DNA from: Trichoplusia ni
Lineage: Eukaryota > Arthropoda > Insecta > Lepidoptera > Noctuidae
Assembly: GCF_003590095.1 (NCBI RefSeq)
Contig: NC_039502.1
Span: 4,317,753-4,381,752 of the forward strand
Length of the DNA: 64,000 nucleotides
Direction: 5' to 3'
The translations under genes and the position numbers were made by a program. The stretch's first letter is position 1, and each line of letters starts with the position of its first letter. The notes under the pieces are model-generated. The model was not told the origin of the DNA. It did not search any database and saw nothing but the letters and a program-made list of their open reading frames with translations. Of this stretch, positions 48,301 through 59,869 are shown piece after piece.

Positions 48301-49538
48301 ATAAATAAATGGCACTATATCTTTATTGCCATGATTTCTTTAAATGTCTCTGGTATGTTTTAAGGAATGCGGGTAATACAATAGGTGTCGTTACAATTTA
48401 ATAATAGTAAATATTTCAATGTCCAATTTCAATCTTAATTACTACATTGGCATTTTAGATAAGAATATTTTTAATCGTCACCGTAAAATAATATGAAAAG
48501 TTCGTATTCGCTTTCCTGGTATTAATTCCTTGCCTGAACTAAAAAAGTCCTCCAGTGACAATCGCATGTCAAATTATGATAAAAAAATATGACAATTTAT
48601 CTACTCTCAACTTTGGTAAATTTGAAACATCTAACAAAACCGAAAGACTCCCTTTAAAACAAGCTATTAATGAGCGAGAATATTTCGTACGGCCGTTGTC
48701 AGACTTCACTTTCGTTTTTAGTTAATTGATTCATGTCTAGATAAGATGCACGTGTTTTACAAACATAAGTAAAGAAAGTGATCCATATCGCTTGTACACG
48801 ATAATAACGAAGATCTGTGTCATCTGACAATATTTTAATGTGAAGCACTTTGTTAACATGATGTTTTGCTTGTATATGGTTATGGATTGTTTTTGCGATT
48901 GTTGTTGTTCGATGTTTTGTTTTATTTGTATTTATAGCTATGATTGCTTTGCGGTTATTGTAATATGTTTTATGTCTTGCTTCTTTGGTACATATACGTG
49001 TGTCTTAAGTGTCATGTTTAGTTACGATCCTTTCATTCGTATATTCAATATGTTTTGTGTTCAGAATTCGATAAGTATAAGCTGCGTGATTGAAAACAAT
49101 TTTATCTCTTAATGTTATCGGTCGGAATATCCCAAATCTTACACGTCCAAACCATCACATAACATATCTAAAATCACAATTTACATAGAAACCATAACTC
49201 TAGGAACAACAGTAAGCTTTCTCAAAACTTATCTGTCCATCAAAGTAACGGCTGCAATAAAACATAACCGGAATATATTAAGATGATGTACTGCATCCAG
49301 TTTTAAGAGCAAGGCACAAGACTCACGGAGTCACGAAAGCAACCGCACGATTTATGTACAGTCTTAAGTGAGTTGACAAACGTTTTCGTTCGAAATTGGG
49401 TCGTTGTTGATTTGTCAAAACATCGACGTGTTGAAGTGATGATGATTTTGAACTTCATCTTTGTACTCACTAGAGACACTACCAGTACCTTTAATTTAGG
49501 CTAAGATCGAATACAATACATCAACTCCAACATGAGTT
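45309..49538. other. Unassigned sequence with a CpG-rich patch
   Basis: 47640-47790 is GC- and CpG-rich. It holds ATG 47693 in a strong context (GCGAAAATGGCGGCT), giving MAAHKQYRDW before a possible donor at 47722. It could be a first exon or a repeat scrap, with no further support. Weak frames at 45871-46107 (+), 47451-47804 (+) and 48840-49112 (+) are not called. Confidence 0.3.
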
Positions 49539-49664
49539 ATGCTAGTGCCATTTTTTGAGTCTACTAATCCTCTATATAGAAACAAATTTATAGATACAAG
49601 CGAAGATATAATAAATGAACAGTGCATCAAAACGTTCTTAGAGGAAAACCCAGTAAGAAACTAA
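49539..49664 (+). pseudogene. Short protein-like ORF
   Basis: The ATG at 49539 opens 41 codons to TAA 49662-49664: MLVPFFESTNPLYRNKFIDT, SEDIINEQCIKTFLEENPVRN. The composition looks natural, but the ORF is short and unsupported by splice sites or a family. It lies on the opposite strand, next to the end of the relic at 49799. Confidence 0.2.
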
Positions 49665-49798
49665 GATTCAGCCTTGTACAATCGTAATGACCACATTGCT
49701 ATACAGACTACAAGTTACGCGATCAAAGTTAAGAAGCTTATCATAGGATTAAAGTTTCATTCAATATTTCGACATACCTTAGTGCTATCTAATAGAGC

Positions 49799-50817
49799 TT
49801 AAGAAATTCTGTTCGGAACAAAGTTTGCTTCGAGAATTTCATCATCTTTGTTGGTTGGTACATCTTTTTGAAGTATTCTTTGGCTTGTATCTCTTACAAT
49901 AGCTAATGTGGATGTAATAACATTGGATTTTTTAGCCTTATTAAGACATTGGTTTCTTTCTTTTCCTTTTTCAATCTCATCAACATTCTTTCGAATTACT
50001 CAAAGCATGATTTGGTAATTTTTCATTCTTTCTTTTCATTTCATTTCACGAAATCCAACGCTTTTTCCTCTAACTTCTAATGAATCATTGAATAGTATGG
50101 TTATTATCAATCAAATCTTTTTTGTGTTGACAAAGGAAGTGGTCTAGCAAGTATTGGCGTAACTTTTGAACTTGACATTGAACTTTAAAGTCCATTAACT
50201 TCAGTAATATTAGAGATCACATCCAATAAAGTAGGAGCTTTGATGTCGGTATAGTCAAAGCTCACGGTATAATGTGTTGCATTTAATGATAATGATCACG
50301 CATAAATAGCAGTGCGTCGCTAATTCATCGCCCACGATGGTACGAACATTTTCTTTGGTAATAAGAAGCTGTTATATTTCGTTACATGACTTGCGAACAT
50401 TATTTTAATTTATTAGATCAGCAATTTTAATTAAGGTAATCTTAAAAACAGGACTTGACAATGATTAAATTTTAGAAGCAATTTTATTTTTTAATAAATA
50501 TTCGATGCCACACTTTTTTTTTTATTGATCGTCAGACTTTTGTTCTACTAGAACCAAGGAGGTTTTCTCTTCTCGAGTGCTTATGTATCCATATCCATTC
50601 GTGCGATTTAATGCGTCAATAAATTTCTCTGACTTCAATCAAATATAATCACATGAAAAAGGAACCTGTAATATTTCCTAAGAAGTATCATTTTAATCGA
50701 GGTAAAAGCAACTCCAGTATCCTCGATGGTCATATATCCAGTTTTAGAGTCAATGACATTCGTAGAAGGCTTAATGTCACTTATAGGTAAATCAATCATT
50801 GATAGCAATAAAAATAT
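49799..50817 (-). pseudogene. Decayed gene of about 1 kb, unknown family
   Basis: Protein-like segments follow each other on the minus strand across two alternating frames, with stops between. 50817-50635: SDIKPSTNVIDSKTGYMTIE then DTGVAFTSIK. 50638-50522: KSEKFIDALNRTNGYGYIST then REEKTSLVLVEQKSDDQ. About 50420-50300: ITKENVRTIVGDELATHC. 50295-50185: NATHYTVSFDYTDIKAPTLL then DVISNITEVNG. About 50110-49799: SLEVRGKSVGFREMK, TGA (50036-50038), then NVDEIEKGKERNQCLNKAKK and SNVITSTLAIVRDTSQRIL. GNN and ANN codons dominate each segment. I see no YADD, zinc knuckle or other domain, so the family is unknown. A decayed mobile-element ORF or a lost host gene are both possible. It is the longest relic in the window. 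Confidence 0.5.
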
Positions 50818-51071
50818 CTAACTAAACAGTTCAATGAATCAGATATTTTTTTTCTTGTATTTAACACTCGAGAAATACTTGCAATCGCCTTGTATGTAGT
50901 TGTAAGACCAAAGACAGAGATCTACATTCACGCTTTAGTAGACTAACGTTATTTAATGAGTACTTAGCTTTGAAAAGAGTTCCCGTTTCACTAATACGGT
51001 GAAGGATTTAAAGTTATTGACGTTGGAGATAAGATGAATGGAATCTTTCATTGTCTAATGGTTAAAGATCT
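50818..51071. other. Unassigned sequence
   Basis: Separates two relics on opposite strands. No feature supported. Confidence 0.4.
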
Positions 51072-51248
51072 ATGGATATGCGTCTAGGTGTACGGAACAC
51101 CGCAGGTGGCGCTGTTACGATGGTTTTAAACCCTAATATGGTGATATAGGTGGTGTTAAAGGTAGATTACAGGGAATATACGATGGGTCAAATTGAATTT
51201 ATTAAACAACAGCTGCTGTTTCTGGCTCAGCTACTTTCTATCCACTGA
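51072..51248 (+). pseudogene. Coding relic with one TAG
   Basis: The frame from ATG 51072 reads MDMRLGVRNTAGGAVTMVLN, PNMVI, TAG (51147-51149), then VVLKVDYREYTMGQIEFIKQ and QLLFLAQLLSIH to TGA 51246-51248. About 18 of 58 codons begin with G by hand. The CGCAGGTGGCGCTGTTAC motif inside recurs in altered form near 42871 and 61145, so it may belong to a dispersed repeat. No family is recognised. Confidence 0.3.
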
Positions 51249-52450
51249 TTGATGATAAAATGCGTTACAATAGACCTCATTGCCACTTAAAAGCAGAAGT
51301 CCGTTTTTGTTGCCCTTTTGTTTCAAATTATTTTTTAAAAGGCTACGAAGTATTTTTAGCTGCTCTTTTGAAACTTTTATCAGCCAGTATCTAACAGTGC
51401 TCGTCTTTCACCTCACGCTCAAATAAACTTTATAGCATGTGCATTTTTACAAATTGCTATCACAAACTCTATGACGCATAATTAGTGACTTGCTAATTAC
51501 CATTTCCCATGTACAAAGTCCAAGCTCATTAGAGGTTCAATTAAGTACCGACTACCGTTATGCGATAGCCGCTATCAGATGCTATTGCGATGACATTGAT
51601 TCAATTTGATTTATTTCTTGGGATGGTGTTTTGATTAAATTAGAATTTGCTTCCTTAGGTATGCTAATATTTAGAACAGTTATGATTTATGGGGTCAATG
51701 TTGACGTTAAGGTTGTTGACCTAGTGGATACTAACTCGGTGAGTTACTGCTGTTTGCAAAATGCTCTAAAATGTAGATTTCGAAACAAAATTCAAAGAGC
51801 AAATAAAAGTATAATGGTAAAATAAATTAAATTTTCTTCTTCGCCTTATTCTGGTCAAATTTTGAGTTTTAGCCACATTTCAGTGGGTGTTTTTTTTGCA
51901 ACATCGTCAAAATCTTGAACTTTTTGATAAGCTATTTCTTATTGCCTAAATTTTCAATAGAAAACTTCATCAAGATTTGAGAGGAACGTTCTTCAAGAGA
52001 CGTCATTAACCAACGAAATATCTCCATACTCTTACAATGCCAAGGACTCTATATTAAAGCAGATGTTTTGTCTGATTGATCACTAATGTCTACATATATT
52101 TCAAAGCTTGAACCGACGATCTAAAACATGTTTTTGTCTTCCAAAAATAGCCTTCAGACAGACGGACAAAAAGTAAAAAACAAAGGAATGAAGTTGGGAC
52201 TGTTTACATTGGATTCTTGTATCCGGACGGTTGTGTTGACGATGTGATATGTAGTGATTTTAATGTCATATTTTTATTAAAATAACGAATCGATATCCTC
52301 AGCTGTTGGATCTATATTCCTTTTTTATTAATATGAGTATTAGTAAAAATATATAGTACGGCCGTGCAGCTATTTAAAGCGCATTTCTAAATGTACGCCG
52401 ACTTAGTATTAGGGGCCTATATTTTTAGATGGATGGCGTCAAATAGGTAG
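51249..52450. other. Unassigned sequence
   Basis: An AGACAGACGGACAAA scrap near 52160 (minus-strand landmark of the GTCTGTC repeat family) and a weak frame at 51631-51825 (+). Confidence 0.35.
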
Positions 52451-54009
52451 GTTTCCGAGATAATTGAAAAGTCTAAAGTCATAAATAAATTTTGTCACAG
52501 CACAACGTCCGCTCTTCTTAAAGTTACTCACGATATTAGGGCGGGCATGGAGGATACTAAGGCTACTGTCGTGGTACTGGTTGATTTCTCGAACGCCTTT
52601 AATACCGTGAGTTATGATATTCTCCTCTCTATCCTAGACACCCTAATGATGTCATCTGCGGCTCTGATCTGGTTTTCTTCATATCTTCGGGGTCGCCGGC
52701 AATCGGTTCGCGTCGGTGAATCTTCGTCGAATTGGTGCGAGCTGAATTCCGGTGTTCCCCAAGGCGGCATAATTTCTCCTTTACTTTTTTCTATTTTCAT
52801 TAATCTTATAACTCAAGGTCTTCAGTGTTCGTATCACCTATATGCTGACGACTTGCAGCTTTACGTGCAGGCTAGTGTGGGGGACATTTCCAGGGCGATA
52901 GACTTGATCAACGAAGACCTTGATCACGTCCGGGACTGGTCTGAGAGGTTTGGTCTGGTGGTGAACCCCTCTAAGTGCCAATCGATTATCGTAGGCAGTC
53001 AACGCACGCTTCGCAGATTGGAGGAGTTAGCCGTTCCCCCCATCGTATTCAATAGCTCAATTATTAGCGTCAGCCAAACTGTAAAAAATCTTGGCCTGCT
53101 CATGGACTCATCACTGAGTTGGCAAGCTCAGGTCACTAGTGTGTCCCAGAGAGTCACTGGCACGCTACGAAATCTTTACCGCCTAAAGAACTTTCTCCCA
53201 TCCAAAACGAAACTGATGCTTGTGCAAACCCTAATTTTCCCAATCCTAGACTATGCCGACGTGTGCTACTTAGACCTGAATGCAGATCTCCTAAATAAAT
53301 TAGATAGACTTCTGAATAACTGCATTCGATTTATTTTTAACCTTCGCAAATACGACCATGTGTCTGCTTACCGTACCCAACTGCGCTGGCTGCCGATCCG
53401 GGAGCGCCGAAGTGTACGAACTCTTTCTTTTCTCTACTCTATCTTGTTCTCTCCCACCCCTCCTGCTTACTTAACGCCCTATTTTCGTTACTTATGCGAC
53501 AACCATGGCCGTGACCTTCGGTCTTCTAATAATCGTCTTCTCCTCTGCCCTTCTCATAGCTCTAGCTCTGTTCACTCTTCCTTTCTAGTCCAATCCGTTC
53601 TACTATGGAATGCCCTTCGTCTCGAAATCAGGACGTCCACAAACCGCAATGTGTTCAAATTAAAGGTTCGCAAATTGTTTCTTATGAAACTGGCAGAGTC
53701 GTCATCACAAGAATCTCACCTTGTCTAATATATTATATATGTATGTTTATGTAGATAATTTTACGTAATAGTATTCCCCGGTTATTTAATTGTATGTATT
53801 AGCTGTCTATTATATATATAGGTAGATATATTTGTGTGTATATGTGTGATTGTATATATTTTTAATTTCATCGACTGTCTTTTCTGATTATACACCCACT
53901 TCCCGTTTCTCGGCACCACCTCTTGGTTGACTGGTAGAGAATGCCTTTGGCATTAAGTCCGCCATTGTACTTGTCTGTATAAGAAGTATAAATAAATAAA
54001 TAAATAAAT
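52451..54009 (+). mobile_element. 5'-truncated CR1/Daphne-like non-LTR retrotransposon
   Basis: From 52451 the reverse-transcriptase frame reads VSEIIEKSKVINKF then HSTTSALLKVTHDIRAG without a stop; the first lost motif lies behind a TAG at 52448. Between VINKF and HSTTSALL the usual intervening residues are missing, suggesting a small in-frame deletion. The ORF ends at 53728. A ~260-bp 3' UTR follows, with TGGTTGACTGGTAGAGAATG and GGCATTAAGTCCGCC, then an (AAAT)n tail at about 53985-54009. The tetranucleotide tail in place of poly(A) suits the CR1-like group. The endonuclease region is absent. Confidence 0.88.
52547..53728 (+). CDS. Reverse transcriptase, C-terminal two thirds (CR1/Daphne-like)
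   Basis: 393 codons from the first internal ATG, with no internal stop. Motif A LVDFSNAFNTV (residues 11-21) carries a catalytic Asp. SGVPQGGIISPLLFSIFIN is at about 68-86. YADD (99-102) carries the other two catalytic Asp residues. NPSKCQSIIVG is at 140-150 and NLGLLMDSSLSW at 181-192. The C-terminal region includes LRWLPIRERR and LLWNALRLEIR, as in CR1-group LINE proteins. The protein would copy its own RNA at a nicked target, but the endonuclease and the N-terminal fingers are missing, so it is a dead truncated copy. The open frame, GC content and codon use differ strongly from the surroundings, so it is fairly recent. The clade (CR1, Daphne or a relative) is my judgement from the C-terminal pattern. 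Confidence 0.93.
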   Translation: MEDTKATVVVLVDFSNAFNTVSYDILLSILDTLMMSSAALIWFSSYLRGRRQSVRVGESSSNWCELNSGVPQGGIISPLLFSIFINLITQGLQCSYHLYADDLQLYVQASVGDISRAIDLINEDLDHVRDWSERFGLVVNPSKCQSIIVGSQRTLRRLEELAVPPIVFNSSIISVSQTVKNLGLLMDSSLSWQAQVTSVSQRVTGTLRNLYRLKNFLPSKTKLMLVQTLIFPILDYADVCYLDLNADLLNKLDRLLNNCIRFIFNLRKYDHVSAYRTQLRWLPIRERRSVRTLSFLYSILFSPTPPAYLTPYFRYLCDNHGRDLRSSNNRLLLCPSHSSSSVHSSFLVQSVLLWNALRLEIRTSTNRNVFKLKVRKLFLMKLAESSSQESHLV

Positions 54010-55430
54010 TTTGCAAAACATTGCTTCAACATCCATTTTCATTACTATTTCAGTGTAAACAATTTAGATGTTGTAAAATATACGTCATGAAACATAACAA
54101 TAACTGCACAATGAACAAACTCGGTAATATTATGTCTGGTACTAACTAACAATATAGTCTTGACTGCTTGTAAATTCTAGACCTATATTTAGACAATTGG
54201 ACATAAAATTTGTCTTATTATTGAGATGTTCATATTATATTGCACTTTGTTTTAACATTCGTTCAGCCATCATAACGCTAAGACTTTTCTCAAGGTAGGT
54301 TTGGGTCAGCTTCTAGCCTCATCAAATTCCTCTGAAAACTCCGAAACCCTAGACAACGCAAGAATACAAAACGAATAGAATTTGACACTTCGACAAAATA
54401 TAAAACCTTAAATCTTTAGAAATGACATTTTTCTTTTCGTCAAGTGACGTGACTTTGAGTTGTCAGTTCAATAATTTGCAGTTTAATTTTTTCTACAAGT
54501 CGTGATAAGCTTTATTTACATTATGATATATATCTCATAGTAAGACTGGTTGACAGAATAAGTCTAGGATCATGATGAAATAAGTCTATATAAGCAGTTC
54601 TATTCGAAACAACTTTTGCAATGATGAACGTAAGCCATTTGGCTATCTCCATCAATAAATACTTCCCTATCTACACTTTTTCACTGAACCAGACCAATTA
54701 CTGTAATCTTAGACTTAAATATTTATAAAATGGGTATGTTTTATATAGGGTTGTACATATCTGTAACCGAATCCATCAGATATCCGAACTGTAGCTTTTA
54801 GGGATAAAAATGTTTCGTATGATTTTAGATTTGGTTGAAACATATTTCGAGTTTTTCGGACAAACAAAGTAAGTTTATAAGGAATCTTTAAGTTGAATTA
54901 GTCATTATCCGAAAATTTCGGATACTCCAAAGTAATATCAAATCAACATGATATAGTTTCGATTTATCCGAAACGTTACCGTATCATAATATCCGAAACC
55001 TCACACCCACAACACTAGACACAAAATCCTTGCCCATAAGGTACTAATGGATAAAACGTTCAGAAAACATTATTAGCTGATAAAGTTTGTCGTAAATCTG
55101 TCTGTCTGCGCACTTATCTCGGTTTTATCAGTATGTGAAAGCTTGATGGTAAGTGAGGTATTGAATGTAATGTATTTAGTAGTAACGTGCCTTCGGATAA
55201 GTACTATGTGGTAATGGGTTATGTAAACGAGAAGCAATATAATAATGTAGAAAAAATAAACTGTGAAAAGTGTAAAAACATAAAAGAAATTAAAATTATG
55301 TATCTACTTTATATTGGAAATAGCTTACAAACTTCGGTCTTGTTTTTATGAGTCGGTAGTATGACATTGGTAAATACACCTTATTTTATAAGACTACGTA
55401 CTTATAATAGGAATACGGATCCATTTTTTT
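54010..55430. other. Unassigned sequence
   Basis: A run of TTATCCGAAA/TTTCGGATA motifs at about 54735-55010 gives several short inverted matches (ATCCGAAA versus TTTCGGAT) but no clean element. No gene. Confidence 0.35.
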
Positions 55431-55530
55431 TGAAAACCGGACAAAAATGTTAGTAACGGAACCCAATACTGAGGCACCGCTATGTGTCGGTCTGACTGTC
55501 ACCAGACTATATCTTATACACCCTGGCTGC
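55431..55530 (+). repeat. Dispersed repeat, 'GTCACCAG' family, fragment
   Basis: ATACTGAGGCACCGCTATG, GTCTGACTGTCACCAGAC and TATATCTTATACACC align by order with the repeats at 21539-21757 and 27670-27885. Confidence 0.5.
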
Positions 55531-56388
55531 TGGCCCAAATCCAAAGATTCTCAACCAAAATCCTTATTCCTGAATAAAAAAAAACTTTAGGGATGAAGAA
55601 CATACTTACTACTCATACTATACATGCTTTTCTAATCGTGGATGCTAAACTTCAACAAGTAGTAATCGCAAATAATAATACTAAACGCATAGACCACACG
55701 TACAGGTGACTAGAATTAATGTTCATAAAACGCTTCCAGCATATTGATAGTGAAACAATAGAAAACCAAATGAAGCTCGCACCTAACTTCCTACCAATAC
55801 CTCTAAAAGCTCTGTTGCAATCGTGGAAGGGAGACAACACCATTCGTTGTGTATAGCGGTGTCTCGCTTGCTCAACAGTTTTTGAGCGCTGGTGGTAGTC
55901 CGGTTCATCAGTCGTGAGAAATGGTAATGATTACTATTTTTGTTCTGAATGGTCTTTAGAGATTTAACGATGGTCAGCTGATTTCCAGGTTCAATGGACT
56001 TGCTTCATTTGGTTAGTAAAAATTTTTTTTTCAGATTTAAGATAAAAATATTAGCGTAGAGACTATGAGTTGCTGAGGAGTCAATATTGAATATTTAAAA
56101 ATTTCCGATTCCCATCAAAAATTAAAAATCCATTTCAGTTTAAAGTTCCCAATAAGACCTCTGCATGTTGGACCTGTGTCTCCTCCTACTCAGTAATCCT
56201 GTGAATTAAAAGGAAAAAATACCATAATTAAGCAAGCCCCATAAATTAAAGCTCCTAATTGTATTATATCGTGGTTATTCAATCAACCTTAACCAAATCT
56301 CAAACGAGCATAATTTGTTCACTATTTATAAACCTAATACATTCATTTAAATTCATCTATCATTTAAAATATTATATTACTAGCTGTT
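55531..56388. other. Unassigned sequence
   Basis: A weak minus-strand frame at 55652-55843. Nothing supported. Confidence 0.4.
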
Positions 56389-56640
56389 GCCCGCGACTTC
56401 GTCTCCGTGGGTAGAAGATATAAGTTATGATTTATACCTGCCCTGATTTTTCACATTTTCCATTGTATCTTCGCTCCTATTAGTCGCAGCGTGATGGTTT
56501 ATATCCTAAAGCCGTCCTCGATTAATGTTCTATTTAACACAAAAAGATTTTTTCAATTTGGACCTGTAGTTCCTGAGATTAGCGCGTTCAAACAAACAAA
56601 CTCTTCAGCTTTATATATTAGTATAAAATATATTAGTATA
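56389..56640 (+). repeat. ~250-bp interspersed repeat ('ACTAGCTGTTGCCCGCG'), copy 1
   Basis: Begins ACTAGCTGTTGCCCGCGACT. It has TATTAGTCGCAGCGTGATGG in the middle and CCTGAGATTAGCGCGTTCAA then (CAAA)n near the end, closing ATATTAGTATA, which is duplicated here. It has the same start, end and length as 57911-58180 and 62687-62956. Non-coding; I know it as a very common lepidopteran repeat, probably a LINE-mobilised unit. Confidence 0.8.
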
Positions 56641-56799
56641 AATTACCAAACCCAACACTTGTTACCACGCTTGTCATGTGGAACGCCCCTTGTTACTGCT
56701 TGGACATTTCCACCCCCAAATTAGGAGCGTGACGCATTTGAACCATGGATACAGGTGTGAGGTCCAAGGTCATGCTAATAGAATTATATATTTTGGTAT

Positions 56800-56960
56800 T
56801 GCACTGGTAAACCAAATGGCTGGACAAATTTCAACGAATTGGTGAAGACATACTGACATATTTTATGTATACATCGACAACTTATATCCAACGTTACAGG
56901 AGGGTAATATTTTCACCGCTATAACCAACGTCTAGGCAGCTGAGTAACAGCTAGTCCTTT
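56800..56960 (-). repeat. Minus-strand relative of the ACTAGCTGTT repeat
   Basis: Ends at GTAACAGCTAGTCC, the complement of GGACTAGCTGTTAC. It is preceded by GGACAAATTTCAACGAATTG and ATACTGACATATTTTATG, in the order expected of a worn, inverted family member. Confidence 0.4.
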
Positions 56961-57464
56961 AATAATTTCCAAGACCACGTCACCTCAAGTCAAACTTGAA
57001 GGCATATGAGAAAATCTCAAAAAAAAATTACTCCAACAAGCAATATTGTACCTATCAGGAGCAAAACACACTCGTTTACTTCCAAAAAACACAAACCCAC
57101 AAACGGACCCCACTATTAATATCGGAAGCATCTTATCTAAAGCCAATAGGTTTAACCACACATGTTAGGTGCCGCTCTAGATAGCAGATAACTACACAAA
57201 TATTAAGAAATCGATCGACTGACCATACCATGTATGATTCTAGTTTAACGATGTATTGACTTAAGAATACTTCAGAGTTTTAGAGTACCTATATACGTTT
57301 GAGAATTAATAAGACGGTGGCGTAAATTAGATTAATGACATATTTAAATACCATAAAGTATTCGGTAATTTAAAAACGTATATTAAAATTTCTTACCTAA
57401 TCTATTTCTTTAATTTTTTGGAGTTTAAAAATGCATCTAATATTCTTCGGCAAATTTAACGACA

Positions 57465-57493
57465 CCTTTAACGACACCTTTAAATGTCAGCTC
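57465..57493. repeat. Short tandem repeat, 12 bp x 2.4
   Basis: TTTAACGACACC repeated twice and followed by TTTAA. Confidence 0.85.
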
Positions 57494-57910
57494 GTATTTT
57501 CGAGATGAAAACGCATCAAAGACACGGACAAGTAAATTTGCTTGATAAATATTATCCTCCTTTTAGCATAGTCGGTTAAAAAGGTGTTCATAAAAAGACA
57601 GGATATTTTAAATCTTATAGATATCTATTTCCACTCCAATATTAATCTTATTGCGCTTGGAAAACTGTCAATTTTTCAACTGTCACAAGACAAACTTAAT
57701 TTAAGGTTAGTATTTTTAGACAAAAAATAACAGTATTATCCCACTATACCAAGTTTAAATTATAATAAAACAGTTTTTTTTTTGTACAATACATAGCACT
57801 GGTGTTATACGATTGATAGAAAACGCCCTTGGCAATAGCTCAACAATTCAATTGAAATATTTTTACGATCCGCATTTGTTTATTTTGTAAAATTCATTGA
57901 TTGTATATAC

Positions 57911-58180
57911 AACTAGGTGTTGCCGCGACTTCGTCCGCGTGCTTAGAAGATATAAGTTAGGAATTTTTGAACGGAAGCCTTCAAAGATGAATAATTATCC
58001 CTGTTTTTCTCTCCTATTAGTCGCAGCGTGATAGTATTTAGCCTAAAACCTTCCTCAATTAATGGTCTATTCAACACAAAAATATTTTTTCAATTTGACC
58101 AGTAGTTCCTGAGATTAGCGCGTACAAACAAACAAACAAACAAACTCTCTAGCTTTATATATCAGTATAGAAGTATAGAT
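57911..58180 (+). repeat. ~250-bp interspersed repeat, copy 2
   Basis: AACTAGGTGTTGCCGCGACT to TATCAGTATAG. It carries the TATTAGTCGCAGCGTGATAG and CCTGAGATTAGCGCGTACAA landmarks and a longer (CAAA)n. More diverged than copies 1 and 3. Confidence 0.8.
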
Positions 58181-58602
58181 ACAATGTATGATCGAACTCT
58201 AAGTTTTACGCGTGTCACGTATGTGCTACGTACTTTTGCTAATTTATTTTCAACTTTAATATACATGTAAAAACTCACATGTTTTTCAACAACTTTAAGG
58301 CGGAAAGCCAGTGTTTAGGCGATAGTAAACTTGCTTGAATATGGTCTGTTATGTGTCAAGAGTCCGTGTTACTGGCTTCGCAAGATTAAAACGATATTGA
58401 AAATGTATTGTGTGAATATGTTTGTAAAATTCATGACTTCGAATGCATCATCTTAATTATATTTTAGTATCCATATTATCTCTAGAAGTAGACGAATAAG
58501 GCTATAGTGCTACTTTACTGGATGGATTTTATATTTCCTACTAAAGTTAATTACTAATATAACAACATACTAATATAAACTAGTCACTAACCTAAAAAAC
58601 TG

Positions 58603-58690
58603 ACTGTTTTTTGTATCCGTGTCTGTCTGTGGCATCATAGCTCCTAAACGAGTGAACCAATTTGTATTTTTATTTTGCCATTAGCATGAC
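58603..58690 (+). repeat. Repeat fragment with GTGTCTGTCTGTGGCATC
   Basis: GTGTCTGTCTGTGGCATCAT, AGCTCCTAAACGAGTGAACC, AATTTGTATTT: a motif order that I associate with a common lepidopteran repeat end. Confidence 0.45.
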
Positions 58691-59816
58691 GTTAAACTTT
58701 AAAATTATTTTATCCTTTGTCATGTGATCTGCTACCATGCTATTTCTAGGTACAGCGATCTTCAACAACTTTTTAACTTCAGTCTTTCAACGATCCATTT
58801 TCACCCAATATACAGGAAACAAATGTTTCAAAAGAAACATTCTCAAATACAACAGCATGAGTATCAACACACAAGATCAACAAATCAATCTGGCCAATTA
58901 AGTGTATAACAATTACAGCACCGCATAACTGATTCTGTGAAGCAATTCGCGATTGCAATACATAATTGTCGTTCATACAGCGATGGTAATAATAATTGAG
59001 CCTATTGATGTCATACGAGCTTCAATGATGTACTTGTAATATGATTTATTTTAGCTAACGATATGGAAAGTTCCTTGTTTAGTGTTAATGCTCCTAACAA
59101 CTATGACAAAGTCTTTTTTCATACAAACATTATATTGGCCAAAAATGATTTTTTGAAAAATTATTTTGCAAATACCATTTTAAATACCAAAAATCTATTC
59201 ATTGAATATTATTGATAGATATATTGATAGTTGACAATGCACCTTTTGTTATAAGTTCCGAATTTATCACAATCAAATACTATTACTACGGTAATCCTAG
59301 ACGGAGATAATAAACCTTTCACTTACTCCACCGTACCCAAAACCCAACTATTTCACACTAGCAAGTTACAACAAAGTACAATCAAACAAACAGACTCGAA
59401 TCGTACCTCGACAACTGTCCAGTTGGGAGGGTAAAAAAAACGAGTTTAGAAGCAAAACGCGGTATACCGAGACACGAACACACCTGCCCCAAACTATTTT
59501 CTAAAACAAACACCATCAAGGTGCTGTGTAGGACACAAAAGAGGGTTTACTTCACTCAAACAAGCCCTCGGTAGGGACGGGGAATTTGAAAGGCTTGGCT
59601 AGGAAACATTCTAAAAATACAGTGTATTATTGAAGAGGTAGAATGTCTGGCGGTGTTAGGAGACAAGCAAAGAAAATTAAAAACAAAATATTAGGATCGA
59701 TTTATTTATTTTATATGTACTTGACCTAGTCCAATATGTTTGATAGAACACATAAATCAACAATAATTTCTAAAAGCGCTGTAGGTAGAGAATATTTTTT
59801 TTTACATAGAAACACC
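58691..59816. other. Unassigned sequence
   Basis: No gene or repeat family that I can support. Confidence 0.45.
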
Positions 59817-59869
59817 TTTAATGAGAAACCAATAAAATGGAATATCCATGTTATTGGGTTCTCATTAAA
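59817..59869. repeat. Near-perfect short hairpin
   Basis: Arms of 25 bp (59817-59841 and 59845-59869) pair with two mismatches around a 3-bp loop (ATA). The left arm starts TTTAATGAGAAACCAATAA; the right ends GGGTTCTCATTAAA. The loop is too small for a usual microRNA precursor, so a tiny MITE-like element or replication-slippage palindrome is more likely. Confidence 0.8.

Noticed and set aside
48840..49112. 90-codon Cys/Phe-rich frame
   Set aside because: Composition reflects T-rich sequence (TTT/TGT codons), with no repeat spacing of cysteines and no leader logic.
52612..52800. Minus-strand frame opposite the reverse transcriptase
   Set aside because: Shadow of the real plus-strand ORF.
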